From positions 1-5,191 of the forward strand of contig CAVDAL010000101.1 of NCBI GenBank assembly GCA_963606965.1: a stretch of 5,191 nucleotides of DNA, read 5' to 3'. Source of the stretch: CAVDAL01 sp963606965 (GTDB lineage: Bacteria; Actinomycetota; Coriobacteriia; Coriobacteriales; QAMH01). The position numbers were made by a program, and so were the translations under genes. Position 1 is the first letter of the stretch. Each line of letters begins with the position of its first letter. A model generated the notes under the pieces. The model saw nothing but the letters and a program-made list of their open reading frames with translations. It did not search any database and was not told the DNA's origin. Shown one piece after another: positions 1 to 5,191 of the stretch.

Positions 1-517
1 TGTCATGGTTTCAACAAGTGGCTCGCGCCTTATCAGCGAAGATGCAATTGAAACTTTGAAGTCGGAGCTTTTCAGCCTTGCTACAGTCTTAACGCCAAAC
101 ATTCCAGAGGCTGAAGTCTTGACTGGTAAAAAAATCCAAAATGCGAATGATATGATATCTGCTGCTGCAGAAATTTCCAATGCATATGGCTGTGCAGTTT
201 TATGCAAGGGCGGCCATGACTTAAATGACGCAAATGACCTGCTTTATGCACAAGGTAAACACAAATGGCTATATGGCAAGCGCATTGACAACCCAAACAC
301 TCACGGCACAGGTTGCACTCTTTCTTCTGCAATTGCTGCAAACTTGGCAAAAGGCTTTGCATTGGAAAGTGCCGTAGTCCGCGCAAAGGAATATATCTCT
401 GGAGCTTTAGCAGCAATGCTTGACTTGGGGCATGGCTCAGGTCCTCTTCACCACGGATTCGACATCGCAGGCACATTCGCATGCAGTGCTTCTGAAGCAG
501 AAGAGGTGACAGATTAA
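1..517 (+). CDS. thiD: Hydroxymethylpyrimidine/phosphomethylpyrimidine kinase ThiD, C-terminal part (5' end outside window)
   Basis: ThiD phosphorylates 4-amino-5-hydroxymethyl-2-methylpyrimidine (HMP) to HMP-P and then HMP-PP, the pyrimidine donor for thiamine phosphate synthesis in the cytoplasm. The frame is open from base 2. The first visible residues, VMVSTSGSRL, match the family's internal DPVMV-S/T-SG segment, so the ATG at position 5 is internal and not the start. Numbering from that Met, the visible hallmarks are LTPNIPEAEVLTG (29-41), the CKGGHD strand-turn (67-72), DLLY (78-81) and the nucleotide/anion-hole motif NTHGTGCTLSSAIAAN (98-113), which includes the family's conserved Gly-Cys. 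The closing LGHGSGPLHH is also typical of ThiD. About 171 residues are present, against roughly 265-270 for a usual ThiD, so about 95 are missing to the left. No frameshift is seen. It ends in TAA two bases before cytX, which implies one operon. A pyridoxal-kinase-type relative is less likely given the LTPN and HGTGCTLSSA motifs. Confidence 0.96.
   Translation, partial: VMVSTSGSRLISEDAIETLKSELFSLATVLTPNIPEAEVLTGKKIQNANDMISAAAEISNAYGCAVLCKGGHDLNDANDLLYAQGKHKWLYGKRIDNPNTHGTGCTLSSAIAANLAKGFALESAVVRAKEYISGALAAMLDLGHGSGPLHHGFDIAGTFACSASEAEEVTD
502..509 (+). promoter_or_regulatory. Ribosome binding site for cytX, inside the end of thiD
   Basis: AGAGGTGA closely resembles the Shine-Dalgarno consensus and ends 10 bases before the ATG at 520. 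It lies within the last codons of thiD. This fixes the cytX start and suggests that the two genes are translated from one message, probably with coupling. Confidence 0.7.
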
Positions 518-519
518 AA

Positions 520-1737
520 ATGCAGAAGAAAACATCACTTTTTGAAAATGGCTTAATCTGGTTTGGCGCTGGTGTTTCTATTGCTGAAATTGTTACTGGT
601 ACATATTTTGCTCCGCTAGGTTTTGGGAAAGGCCTAGTCGCAATATTCATCGGCCACTTGATTGGCTGCTTGCTTCTATTTTTGTCTGGCGTTATCGGCG
701 GCAAACTGCGCAAAAGCGCCATGGAATCAGTCAAATGCAGCTTTGGGAACAAGGGCGGGCTAATCTTTGCCGCGCTTAACGTACTGCAGCTTCTTGGCTG
801 GACCGCCATCATGATTTATGATGGCGCAATTGCAGCAGAAGGAATTTTTGATGCTGGCCATTGGCTCTGGTGCTTGGTCATTGGCGCACTAATTGTCTTA
901 TGGATTTTAATCGGCATCACAAATTTGGGGAGAGTTAACATCGTTGCAATGGCAGCGCTCTTTGTTCTTACTCTAATTTTGTGCTGGATTATTTTCTTCA
1001 GCGGCAACCCCATTATTGCCATTGAAGATGATAGCCTTGGTTTTGGTGCTGCAATTGAACTTGCAGTTGCAATGCCGCTTTCATGGCTGCCGCTTATCAG
1101 CGACTACACACGCGAGGCTGAAAAACCAGTAAAAGCAAGTGCTGTTAGTGCGGTTGTTTATGGCCTTGTTAGCTGTTGGATGTATATAATTGGCATGGGC
1201 GCAACTCTTCTTGCTGGTGAAGGCGACATCGCGCAAGTCATGCTGCGAGCAGGTCTTGGAATTGCTGGCTTGCTTATTGTTGTTTTCTCAACTGTCACAA
1301 CAACATTTTTGGACGCATATTCTGCTGGTGTTTCAAGCGAATCTTTGTGTAGCAAACTCAAAGGGAAGCATGTTGGCATAGTTGTTGCTATCATTGGAAC
1401 AGCTGCTGCAATAATCTTCCCCATGGACGACATTACAGACTTCCTTTATTTGATTGGCTCTGTTTTTGCCCCAATGATTGCTATTCAAATTGCAGACTTT
1501 TTTGTGCTTCATAAAATTGCAGATGATGAAAATGACGAAGGAAGCAGCGCTGAAAATATGAAGCAATTTAACTGGTGCAGGTTGACTATTTGGCTTGTTG
1601 GCTTTATTTTGTATCGCTGCTTGATGCAAGTTGACCTGCCAGTTGGAAACACTCTGCCAACAATGCTTGCTGTTATTGCAATTTGCTTCATTATTGAATT
1701 TTTCGCAAAATGTATTCGTAACAAAAATAGCAATTAA
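520..1737 (+). CDS. cytX: Putative hydroxymethylpyrimidine transporter CytX (NCS1 family permease)
   Basis: This is a complete 405-residue integral membrane protein of the nucleobase:cation symporter-1 family, CytX branch, inferred to import HMP or a related thiamine pyrimidine precursor across the cytoplasmic membrane. Hydrophobicity supports about 12 membrane segments, roughly at 11-33, 38-60, 80-105, 113-135, 141-163, 175-195, 205-230, 242-268, 285-303, 309-330, 352-370 and 380-398. Family-like features are the N-terminal WFGAGVSIAEI stretch in segment 1 (14-24) and PLISDYTREAEKP after segment 6. There is an acidic loop (DDENDEGSS) before segment 11 and a short basic C-terminus. The ATG at 520 is chosen for its upstream AGAGGTGA and because the hydrophobic core starts only about 10 residues later. 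Placement directly behind thiD supports HMP rather than cytosine as substrate. Substrate assignment rests on family and context only; cytosine/purine permeases (CodB-like) are the nearest alternative. It faces the - strand gene tail to tail. Confidence 0.9.
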   Translation: MQKKTSLFENGLIWFGAGVSIAEIVTGTYFAPLGFGKGLVAIFIGHLIGCLLLFLSGVIGGKLRKSAMESVKCSFGNKGGLIFAALNVLQLLGWTAIMIYDGAIAAEGIFDAGHWLWCLVIGALIVLWILIGITNLGRVNIVAMAALFVLTLILCWIIFFSGNPIIAIEDDSLGFGAAIELAVAMPLSWLPLISDYTREAEKPVKASAVSAVVYGLVSCWMYIIGMGATLLAGEGDIAQVMLRAGLGIAGLLIVVFSTVTTTFLDAYSAGVSSESLCSKLKGKHVGIVVAIIGTAAAIIFPMDDITDFLYLIGSVFAPMIAIQIADFFVLHKIADDENDEGSSAENMKQFNWCRLTIWLVGFILYRCLMQVDLPVGNTLPTMLAVIAICFIIEFFAKCIRNKNSN

Positions 1738-1743
1738 TAGCAA

Positions 1744-1772
1744 TGTGCCGCTGCTTTAAAAGCAGCGGCACA
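1744..1772. terminator. Strong hairpin between convergent genes, likely shared terminator
   Basis: An 11-bp perfect stem, TGTGCCGCTGC (1744-1754) with its exact complement (1762-1772), encloses a 7-base loop TTTAAAA. It starts 7 bases after the cytX stop and ends 34 bases before the end of the - strand gene, so it can serve both. No U-run directly abuts the stem on either strand. Each side instead has a run of five T (in its own reading direction) 16 bases beyond the stem: 1789-1793 for the + strand, and 1723-1727, A on the + strand, for the - strand. A terminator role is therefore likely but not canonical. The rest of the 69-base gap shows nothing else. Confidence 0.7.
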
Positions 1773-1806
1773 CATCAACACAACAAAATTTTTAAATTGC
1801 TTTCCC

Positions 1807-4800
1807 CTACTTTACGGCAACCTTTTTACCAACAATCTTTTTCACAAAAATTTTCTTATATTTCTTCACATACTTTTTGTTTAAAGACTTCTTGCCAACC
1901 TTAACTTTAACAGTCTTGACTTTTGAGCTCTTCAAAGCTTTCTTTATAGTCTTCTTCGTTAACTTCTTTGTCTTTATTGTTACAGTCTTTGCCTTCTTGC
2001 CAAAAGCTTTTGCTCCAATGCTTGTAACTTTATATGTCTTGCCATTTGAAAGCTTTACTGTTGCTGGCACTGTTACAGACTTTGCCTTTGAAGCAGTCTT
2101 TACATATTGAACAGTTTTCTTCTTTGCTGATGTGATTTTATATGTTGCTTTTGCAGCACCAGAGCCTGCAACTTCCTTATACCCAGCCTTATAATTTACA
2201 GACTTCTTTTGTGGCGTTGGGTCTTGACTATGATTTTTATCAACAAATGTAAAACCATATAATGCACAATAAGCTTCAGCATAAGAACCAGCAGTTCCAT
2301 AAATTTTTGTACTAGCATCAAATGCATTAGATTCAATATATGTCACGCTTTCTGGAATTGTGACACTCTCTAACCCACAATTTTCAAATGCGCTTTCATG
2401 AATTGATTTAACTCCATCTGGAATAGCAATTGAACGCAAGTTTGAACATTCAGCAAACATTTCAAATTGAATTTCTTTGAGCCCAACAGACAATGTAACA
2501 TTTGAAATAGAAGTGCATGAAACAAAAACGCGCTCTCCAAATTCTGTAACGTCACCAGGAATTACAATGGACTCAAGACTAGAGCAGTATTCGAATACTC
2601 TATTTCCAAAACGTTCAAGAGTGTTTGGAAGATTAACTTCTTTAAGAGACTTGCATGTTGAAAATGCTTCTTCACCAAGCTCTTTTACACCTTCTGGAAT
2701 CACAATGCTTTCTAATCCGGATTCTTTAAATGCGCGATAATAAATAGAGCTAACACTTTTTGGAATGTCAATGTTTTTCAAAGATGAACACCCTTTAAAG
2801 AGTTCATCATTTATTCTTTCAAGATTGCTTGGCAGCTTCACACTTTCCAAAGAAGTGCAACCGATAAATGCAGATTGACCAATACTTATAACACTATCAG
2901 GGATTGAGATTGCTTTTAAGGAAGTGCAGCCTCTGAATGCATAGTCCCCAATATTTGTAACGCTGCTAGGAATTGAAATTGTTTGTAAAGAAGTGCAGTA
3001 CTGAAAAGCATAATCTGAAATTGTACCAACAGTATTTGGCATTGAAATATCTGTTATAAAATAGCAATTTTCAAATGCATTTGCACCGATTGCTGTTACT
3101 TGCGCACCTTTAATATCTGATGGAATTTCAACAATTGCCTTGCTGCCACGATAAGACATTATCGTGCATTCTCCGTCTAAAATTGCATATTCAAATTCAG
3201 CAGCTCTATAAAAGGCCTTCCAACCTGCTGCCGCAGAACCATCATTGCAATTAATTTGCACATCGCGGTCAACAAAGTCTTCACCAAGCGTTGTCACAGT
3301 GTCTGGAATTGTAATCTCTTTAATCTTACAATTCCAAAATGCATATGCATTAATCTTGGTGACTTTGGCTGGGATTTCAATTTCTGTAAGTCCACAAGAT
3401 TCAAATGCAGATAACCAAATTTCTGTAAGTTCACTTGGGAGCACAATATTTTCAAGCGCACTACAGCCTAAAAATGCTAAACCTTTAATCAATGTTACTC
3501 CATCTGGAAGAGTAACACTCTTTAATGAAGTGCAGCCCGTAAATGTGCCAGATTCAATAGCGGTTACGCCATTTGGAATAGTGATAGAGCTAAGGGCAGT
3601 GCAATTTTCAAATGCAAACATGCCTATTTCAGTAAGGCCGCTTGGGAGTTGAATATTTGCAAGGCCCGTGCAGCCAGAAAATGCATATCTGTCAATTTTT
3701 GTAACAGAACCCGGAATTTTAATGGAAGACAAAGCACTACATCCAGCAAAAGTTGAATTGCTGATTGATGTTAAACCTTCTGGCAGATTGATATTTTTTA
3801 AATTTATACAATCTTTAAAAGCGTAATCTTGAATTGCTATAACAGTACTCGGAATTGCAATGCTAGTCAAACTGGAACAACCATCAAACATATTGTAGCA
3901 AATAGTTGTCAATGAAGATGGAAGCTTCACATTAACAAGATTAGAGCAATTCTGGAACACATTTGAACCAAGAGATGTAACACTGTTTGGGATAGTAATG
4001 CTTGTTAATGATGTACAATTTTCGAAGGCTTCGTCACCGATTTCTGTAACGCTGTCCGGGATAGTAATGCTTGTTAATGAAGTGCAATTTTTAAAGGCTT
4101 CGCCACCGATTTTTGTCAAAGTTGATGGCAGTGTAACGCTCTTAAGATTTTTGCAGCTTTCAAACATTGAAGAGTTAATCTTTGTAATTGTATCTGGAAT
4201 TACAATTGAGCTAATGTCTGATTTAGCAAAAGCAGAATCAAGAATACTTACAACCTTTGCGCCGCCAAGTTTACTTGGAATAACAACATCTTTGCTGCTG
4301 CCCTTATAAGCTATGATTACACACATATCACCACTAGTTTGATAAATAAAATCAGTAGAGCGATTTTCCTGAATCCATTTTTCAACCACTGGGTTGTTGT
4401 TATATTTAATTTCCGTATTATCACTTACAAAAAGAAATCCGAGTGAAGTCACGCTGTCTGGAATTGTAATGCTTTTAAGTTTGGTGCATCCATAGAATGC
4501 TGAAATACCAATTTCTTCAAGATTGCTTGGGATTGTGACACTCTCAAGAGAAGTGCATCCCATAAAAACGCCATCATCAATTGATGTTACACCACTTGGA
4601 ATGCTTATACTTTTAAGCTTGCAACATGCTTCAAATGCGCCCCTGCCAATTGAAGTAACTGTACTTGGAATATTAATTGCAATCAAAGAAATACATTCGC
4701 TAAACGCATAGGCATATATTTTGGTTAATCCTTCTGGCAATTTTATATTTGTAAGTTTAATGCAACCGTTAAAGGCTGATCCCTGAATGGTTTTTAACTT

Positions 4801-5191
4801 GCTTGAAAGTTTAACAGTGGCAAGCTTACTGCAATCTTCAAATGCTCCAGAATAGATAATCTCAACTGAATCTGGAATTTCAATACTTATAAGGCTTTCA
4901 CATTCATAGAATAAATTATCTGTAATTACTGGTATTTTATTTGGCAGTTTCACCGTGGCAAGCTTTGCGCATGAATAAAATGCTCCATCGCCAATTTTTG
5001 TTACAGTATCTGGAATTGAAATGCTTGTTAATGAAATGCATTTTGCAAACGCATTGCTACCAATTGAGTCAAGTCCTGATGCAAATTCAACAGTCTCAAG
5101 CTTGTCGCAACTTTTAAAAACTGAACTCCCAATACTTATAAGAGAAGACGGAAAACTCATGCTTTTTAGCGAAGTGCAATCAGCAAATGCA
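1807..5191 (-). CDS. Giant BspA-like leucine-rich-repeat (LRR_5) surface-type protein, C-terminal part (5' end outside window)
   Basis: The frame is open through the right edge to a TAG stop at 1807-1809. About 1127 residues are visible. Numbering from the internal Met at 5160, there are three blocks of 22-23-residue repeats (residues up to 251, 317-636 and 703-953), consensus xxIxIPxxVTxIGxxAFxxCTSL. Two non-repeat islands (252-316, 637-702), a cap (954-979) and a Lys-rich tail (984-1117) complete it. The class is the Treponema pallidum / BspA-type LRR, found in secreted adhesins and host-binding proteins of oral, gut and vaginal bacteria. Each repeat supplies a short beta strand (IxIP) and a turn with the conserved Cys-x-x-Leu. 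Extracellular location and adhesion are inference: the signal peptide would be outside the window. No LPXTG, hydrophobic C-terminal anchor or enzyme motif is visible. The Met at 5160 is not the start, because in-frame upstream codons encode the end of another repeat (AFADCTSLKS). The promoter, ribosome site and N-terminal domains are unseen. The ligand cannot be predicted. Confidence 0.93.
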   Translation of the reverse strand, partial: AFADCTSLKSMSFPSSLISIGSSVFKSCDKLETVEFASGLDSIGSNAFAKCISLTSISIPDTVTKIGDGAFYSCAKLATVKLPNKIPVITDNLFYECESLISIEIPDSVEIIYSGAFEDCSKLATVKLSSKLKTIQGSAFNGCIKLTNIKLPEGLTKIYAYAFSECISLIAINIPSTVTSIGRGAFEACCKLKSISIPSGVTSIDDGVFMGCTSLESVTIPSNLEEIGISAFYGCTKLKSITIPDSVTSLGFLFVSDNTEIKYNNNPVVEKWIQENRSTDFIYQTSGDMCVIIAYKGSSKDVVIPSKLGGAKVVSILDSAFAKSDISSIVIPDTITKINSSMFESCKNLKSVTLPSTLTKIGGEAFKNCTSLTSITIPDSVTEIGDEAFENCTSLTSITIPNSVTSLGSNVFQNCSNLVNVKLPSSLTTICYNMFDGCSSLTSIAIPSTVIAIQDYAFKDCINLKNINLPEGLTSISNSTFAGCSALSSIKIPGSVTKIDRYAFSGCTGLANIQLPSGLTEIGMFAFENCTALSSITIPNGVTAIESGTFTGCTSLKSVTLPDGVTLIKGLAFLGCSALENIVLPSELTEIWLSAFESCGLTEIEIPAKVTKINAYAFWNCKIKEITIPDTVTTLGEDFVDRDVQINCNDGSAAAGWKAFYRAAEFEYAILDGECTIMSYRGSKAIVEIPSDIKGAQVTAIGANAFENCYFITDISMPNTVGTISDYAFQYCTSLQTISIPSSVTNIGDYAFRGCTSLKAISIPDSVISIGQSAFIGCTSLESVKLPSNLERINDELFKGCSSLKNIDIPKSVSSIYYRAFKESGLESIVIPEGVKELGEEAFSTCKSLKEVNLPNTLERFGNRVFEYCSSLESIVIPGDVTEFGERVFVSCTSISNVTLSVGLKEIQFEMFAECSNLRSIAIPDGVKSIHESAFENCGLESVTIPESVTYIESNAFDASTKIYGTAGSYAEAYCALYGFTFVDKNHSQDPTPQKKSVNYKAGYKEVAGSGAAKATYKITSAKKKTVQYVKTASKAKSVTVPATVKLSNGKTYKVTSIGAKAFGKKAKTVTIKTKKLTKKTIKKALKSSKVKTVKVKVGKKSLNKKYVKKYKKIFVKKIVGKKVAVK
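1810..2211 (-). other. Lysine-rich basic C-terminal domain of the LRR protein
   Basis: Residues 984-1117 contain about 44 Lys and a single acidic residue (Glu995) by hand count. The central part (KSVTVPATVKLSNGKTYKVT, then SIGAKAF, then KTVTIKTKKL) still shows an LRR-like strand and turn, with Lys replacing much of the variable surface. The final part alternates KK pairs with hydrophobic residues and ends KKIVGKKVAVK. Similar basic tails occur on surface LRR proteins of anaerobic Gram-positives. Retention on anionic wall polymers or lipids is a plausible inference. There is no LPXTG and no hydrophobic anchor. Confidence 0.8.
2224..2301 (-). other. C-terminal cap of the LRR region
   Basis: Residues 954-979 begin YGTAGSYAEAYCALYGFTFV and run into DKNHSQ. 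The pattern I-Y-G-x-x-G-S-Y-A-E-x-Y-x-x-x-x-G-x-x-F is a common closing segment after LRR_5 arrays in clostridia and coriobacteria. It aligns with the first halves of islands 1 and 2. A short polar linker (DPTPQ) then leads to the Lys-rich tail. Confidence 0.75.
2302..3054 (-). repeat. LRR block 3: 11 repeats
   Basis: Eleven units span residues 703-953. Nine are 23 residues and two are 22 (795-816 ending KESGL, and 909-930 ending NCGL). Representative units are QTISIPSSVTNIGDYAFRGC (726-745) and ESIVIPEGVKELGEEAFSTC (817-836). The unit at 795-816 has lost its Cys, and the last unit (931-953) ends AFDASTKI without Cys, as at the other two block ends. Confidence 0.92.
3055..3252 (-). other. Non-repeat island 2 between LRR blocks (exit cap plus entry strand module)
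   Basis: Residues 637-702 parallel island 1. A capping half (NCNDGSAAAGWKAFYR, then EFEY) precedes an entry half (DGECTIMSYRGSKAIVEIPS, then DIKGAQVTAIGANAF). The entry half passes into a half-repeat ending ENCYFI, which here retains its Cys. Both islands share the order C-x-I-x-x-Y-[KR]-G-S, then IPS, then G-A-x-V, then I-x-x-x-AF. Confidence 0.8.
3253..4212 (-). repeat. LRR block 2: 14 repeats
   Basis: Fourteen consecutive units span residues 317-636. Twelve are 23 residues long and two are 22 (570-591 ending ESCGL, and 592-613 ending NCKI). This block contains the most consensus-like units, for example TSITIPDSVTEIGDEAFENC (363-382). Thirteen of the 14 carry the unit Cys; the exception is the last (614-636), which degenerates to DFVDRDVQI as it enters island 2. 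Two units share about 86% DNA identity (3981-4049 and 4050-4118). Confidence 0.93.
3981..4118 (-). repeat. Near-identical tandem pair of 69-base repeats (recent duplication)
   Basis: Comparing 3981-4049 with 4050-4118 by eye gives 59 identical bases out of 69. This includes one exact 23-base run (3989-4011 and 4058-4080). Other repeats in the gene share the protein pattern but look clearly more diverged at DNA level. The pair is probably the youngest duplication visible in the array. Confidence 0.75.
4213..4407 (-). other. Non-repeat island 1 between LRR blocks (exit cap plus entry strand module)
   Basis: Residues 252-316 break the repeat pattern. The first half (KYNNNPVVEKWIQENR, then TDFIY) looks like a capping segment with a short helix. 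The second half, GDMCVIIAYKGSSKDVVIPS followed by KLGGAKVVSILDSAF, is the familiar entry module of bacterial LRR_5 arrays. It leads into a Cys-less half-repeat (AFAKSDI). The same layout recurs in island 2. Confidence 0.8.
4408..5191 (-). repeat. LRR block 1: 11 repeats plus a partial one at the window edge
   Basis: Eleven consecutive 23-residue (69-base) units end at residue 251, preceded at the edge by the tail of a further unit (AFADCTSL). Typical units are TSISIPDTVTKIGDGAFYSC (45-64) and KSISIPSGVTSIDDGVFMGC (183-202). All units except the last carry the Cys at unit position 20; one has a doubled Cys (ACCKL, 178-182). The last unit (229-251) degenerates after TSLG into FLFVSDNTEI and opens island 1. 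The block continues beyond the window, so its total size is unknown. Confidence 0.93.

Noticed and set aside
81..812. A long - strand open frame opposite thiD and the start of cytX
   Set aside because: It lies antisense to two well-recognised coding genes, and its translation is low-complexity and matches no family. It is a shadow of the coding strand.
816..1743. Several shorter - strand frames opposite cytX
   Set aside because: They are antisense to a complete, motif-bearing transporter, with no plausible products.
1738..1806. A small gene or riboswitch in the intergenic gap
   Set aside because: The gap is 69 bases, mostly the hairpin and AT-rich flanks, with no ribosome site plus start and no riboswitch core. 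A TPP element would be expected upstream of thiD, not downstream of cytX.
1807..2301. Sortase (LPXTG) signal or C-terminal membrane anchor in the LRR protein
   Set aside because: The C-terminus is a Lys-rich hydrophilic tail ending in GKKVAVK. No LPXTG-like motif followed by a hydrophobic segment is present.
1877..4711. Several + strand frames of 60-135 codons opposite the LRR gene
   Set aside because: Their translations echo the 23-residue periodicity of the LRR gene in antisense, as expected when a repeat lacks stops in another frame. They show no recognisable proteins.
2302..5191. Regular spaced repeats resembling a CRISPR array or minisatellite
   Set aside because: The 69-base period is exactly 23 codons, stays in frame throughout and encodes LRR units. 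There are no constant direct repeats separated by unique spacers.
1..5191. A previously undescribed multi-gene system
   Set aside because: All three genes belong to recognisable families, and the two transcription units only converge. Nothing links the LRR protein to thiamine salvage apart from adjacency.

Overview
The window holds two converging transcription units: a thiamine-precursor salvage pair on the + strand (the end of thiD, then cytX) and, on the - strand, the C-terminal part of a very large leucine-rich-repeat surface-type protein of the BspA / LRR_5 class. Together these fill almost the whole window. I see no RNA genes, mobile elements, CRISPR arrays or origins.

Left part (1-1737, + strand). 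The first gene is cut by the window edge and encodes the C-terminal two thirds of ThiD, the HMP / HMP-phosphate kinase. Two bases after its stop codon comes cytX, a complete 405-residue NCS1-family transporter of the type assigned to hydroxymethylpyrimidine (HMP) uptake. The pair makes a simple import-and-phosphorylate route feeding the pyrimidine half of thiamine. The operon promoter and any TPP riboswitch would lie left of the window.

Middle (1738-1806). This 69-base gap between the convergent genes carries one strong GC-rich hairpin, probably a shared terminator.

Right part (1807-5191, - strand). One continuous reading frame runs off the right edge. It encodes 36 leucine-rich repeats of 22-23 residues in three blocks. 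The blocks are separated by two related non-repeat islands. They are followed by a cap and a lysine-dominated C-terminal tail with no LPXTG signal and no membrane anchor. The apparent Met start at 5160 lies inside a repeat, so the true start, signal peptide and upstream repeats are outside the window.

Organism. Moderately AT-rich DNA, a huge BspA-like protein with a Lys-rich tail, and a salvage-type thiamine locus suggest an anaerobic, host-associated Gram-positive, such as an Atopobium-like coriobacterium or a lachnospiraceal clostridium. This is inference from style, not an identification. No functional link between the LRR protein and the thiamine genes is evident. I found no new multi-gene system; the noteworthy material is the internal organisation of the repeat protein.
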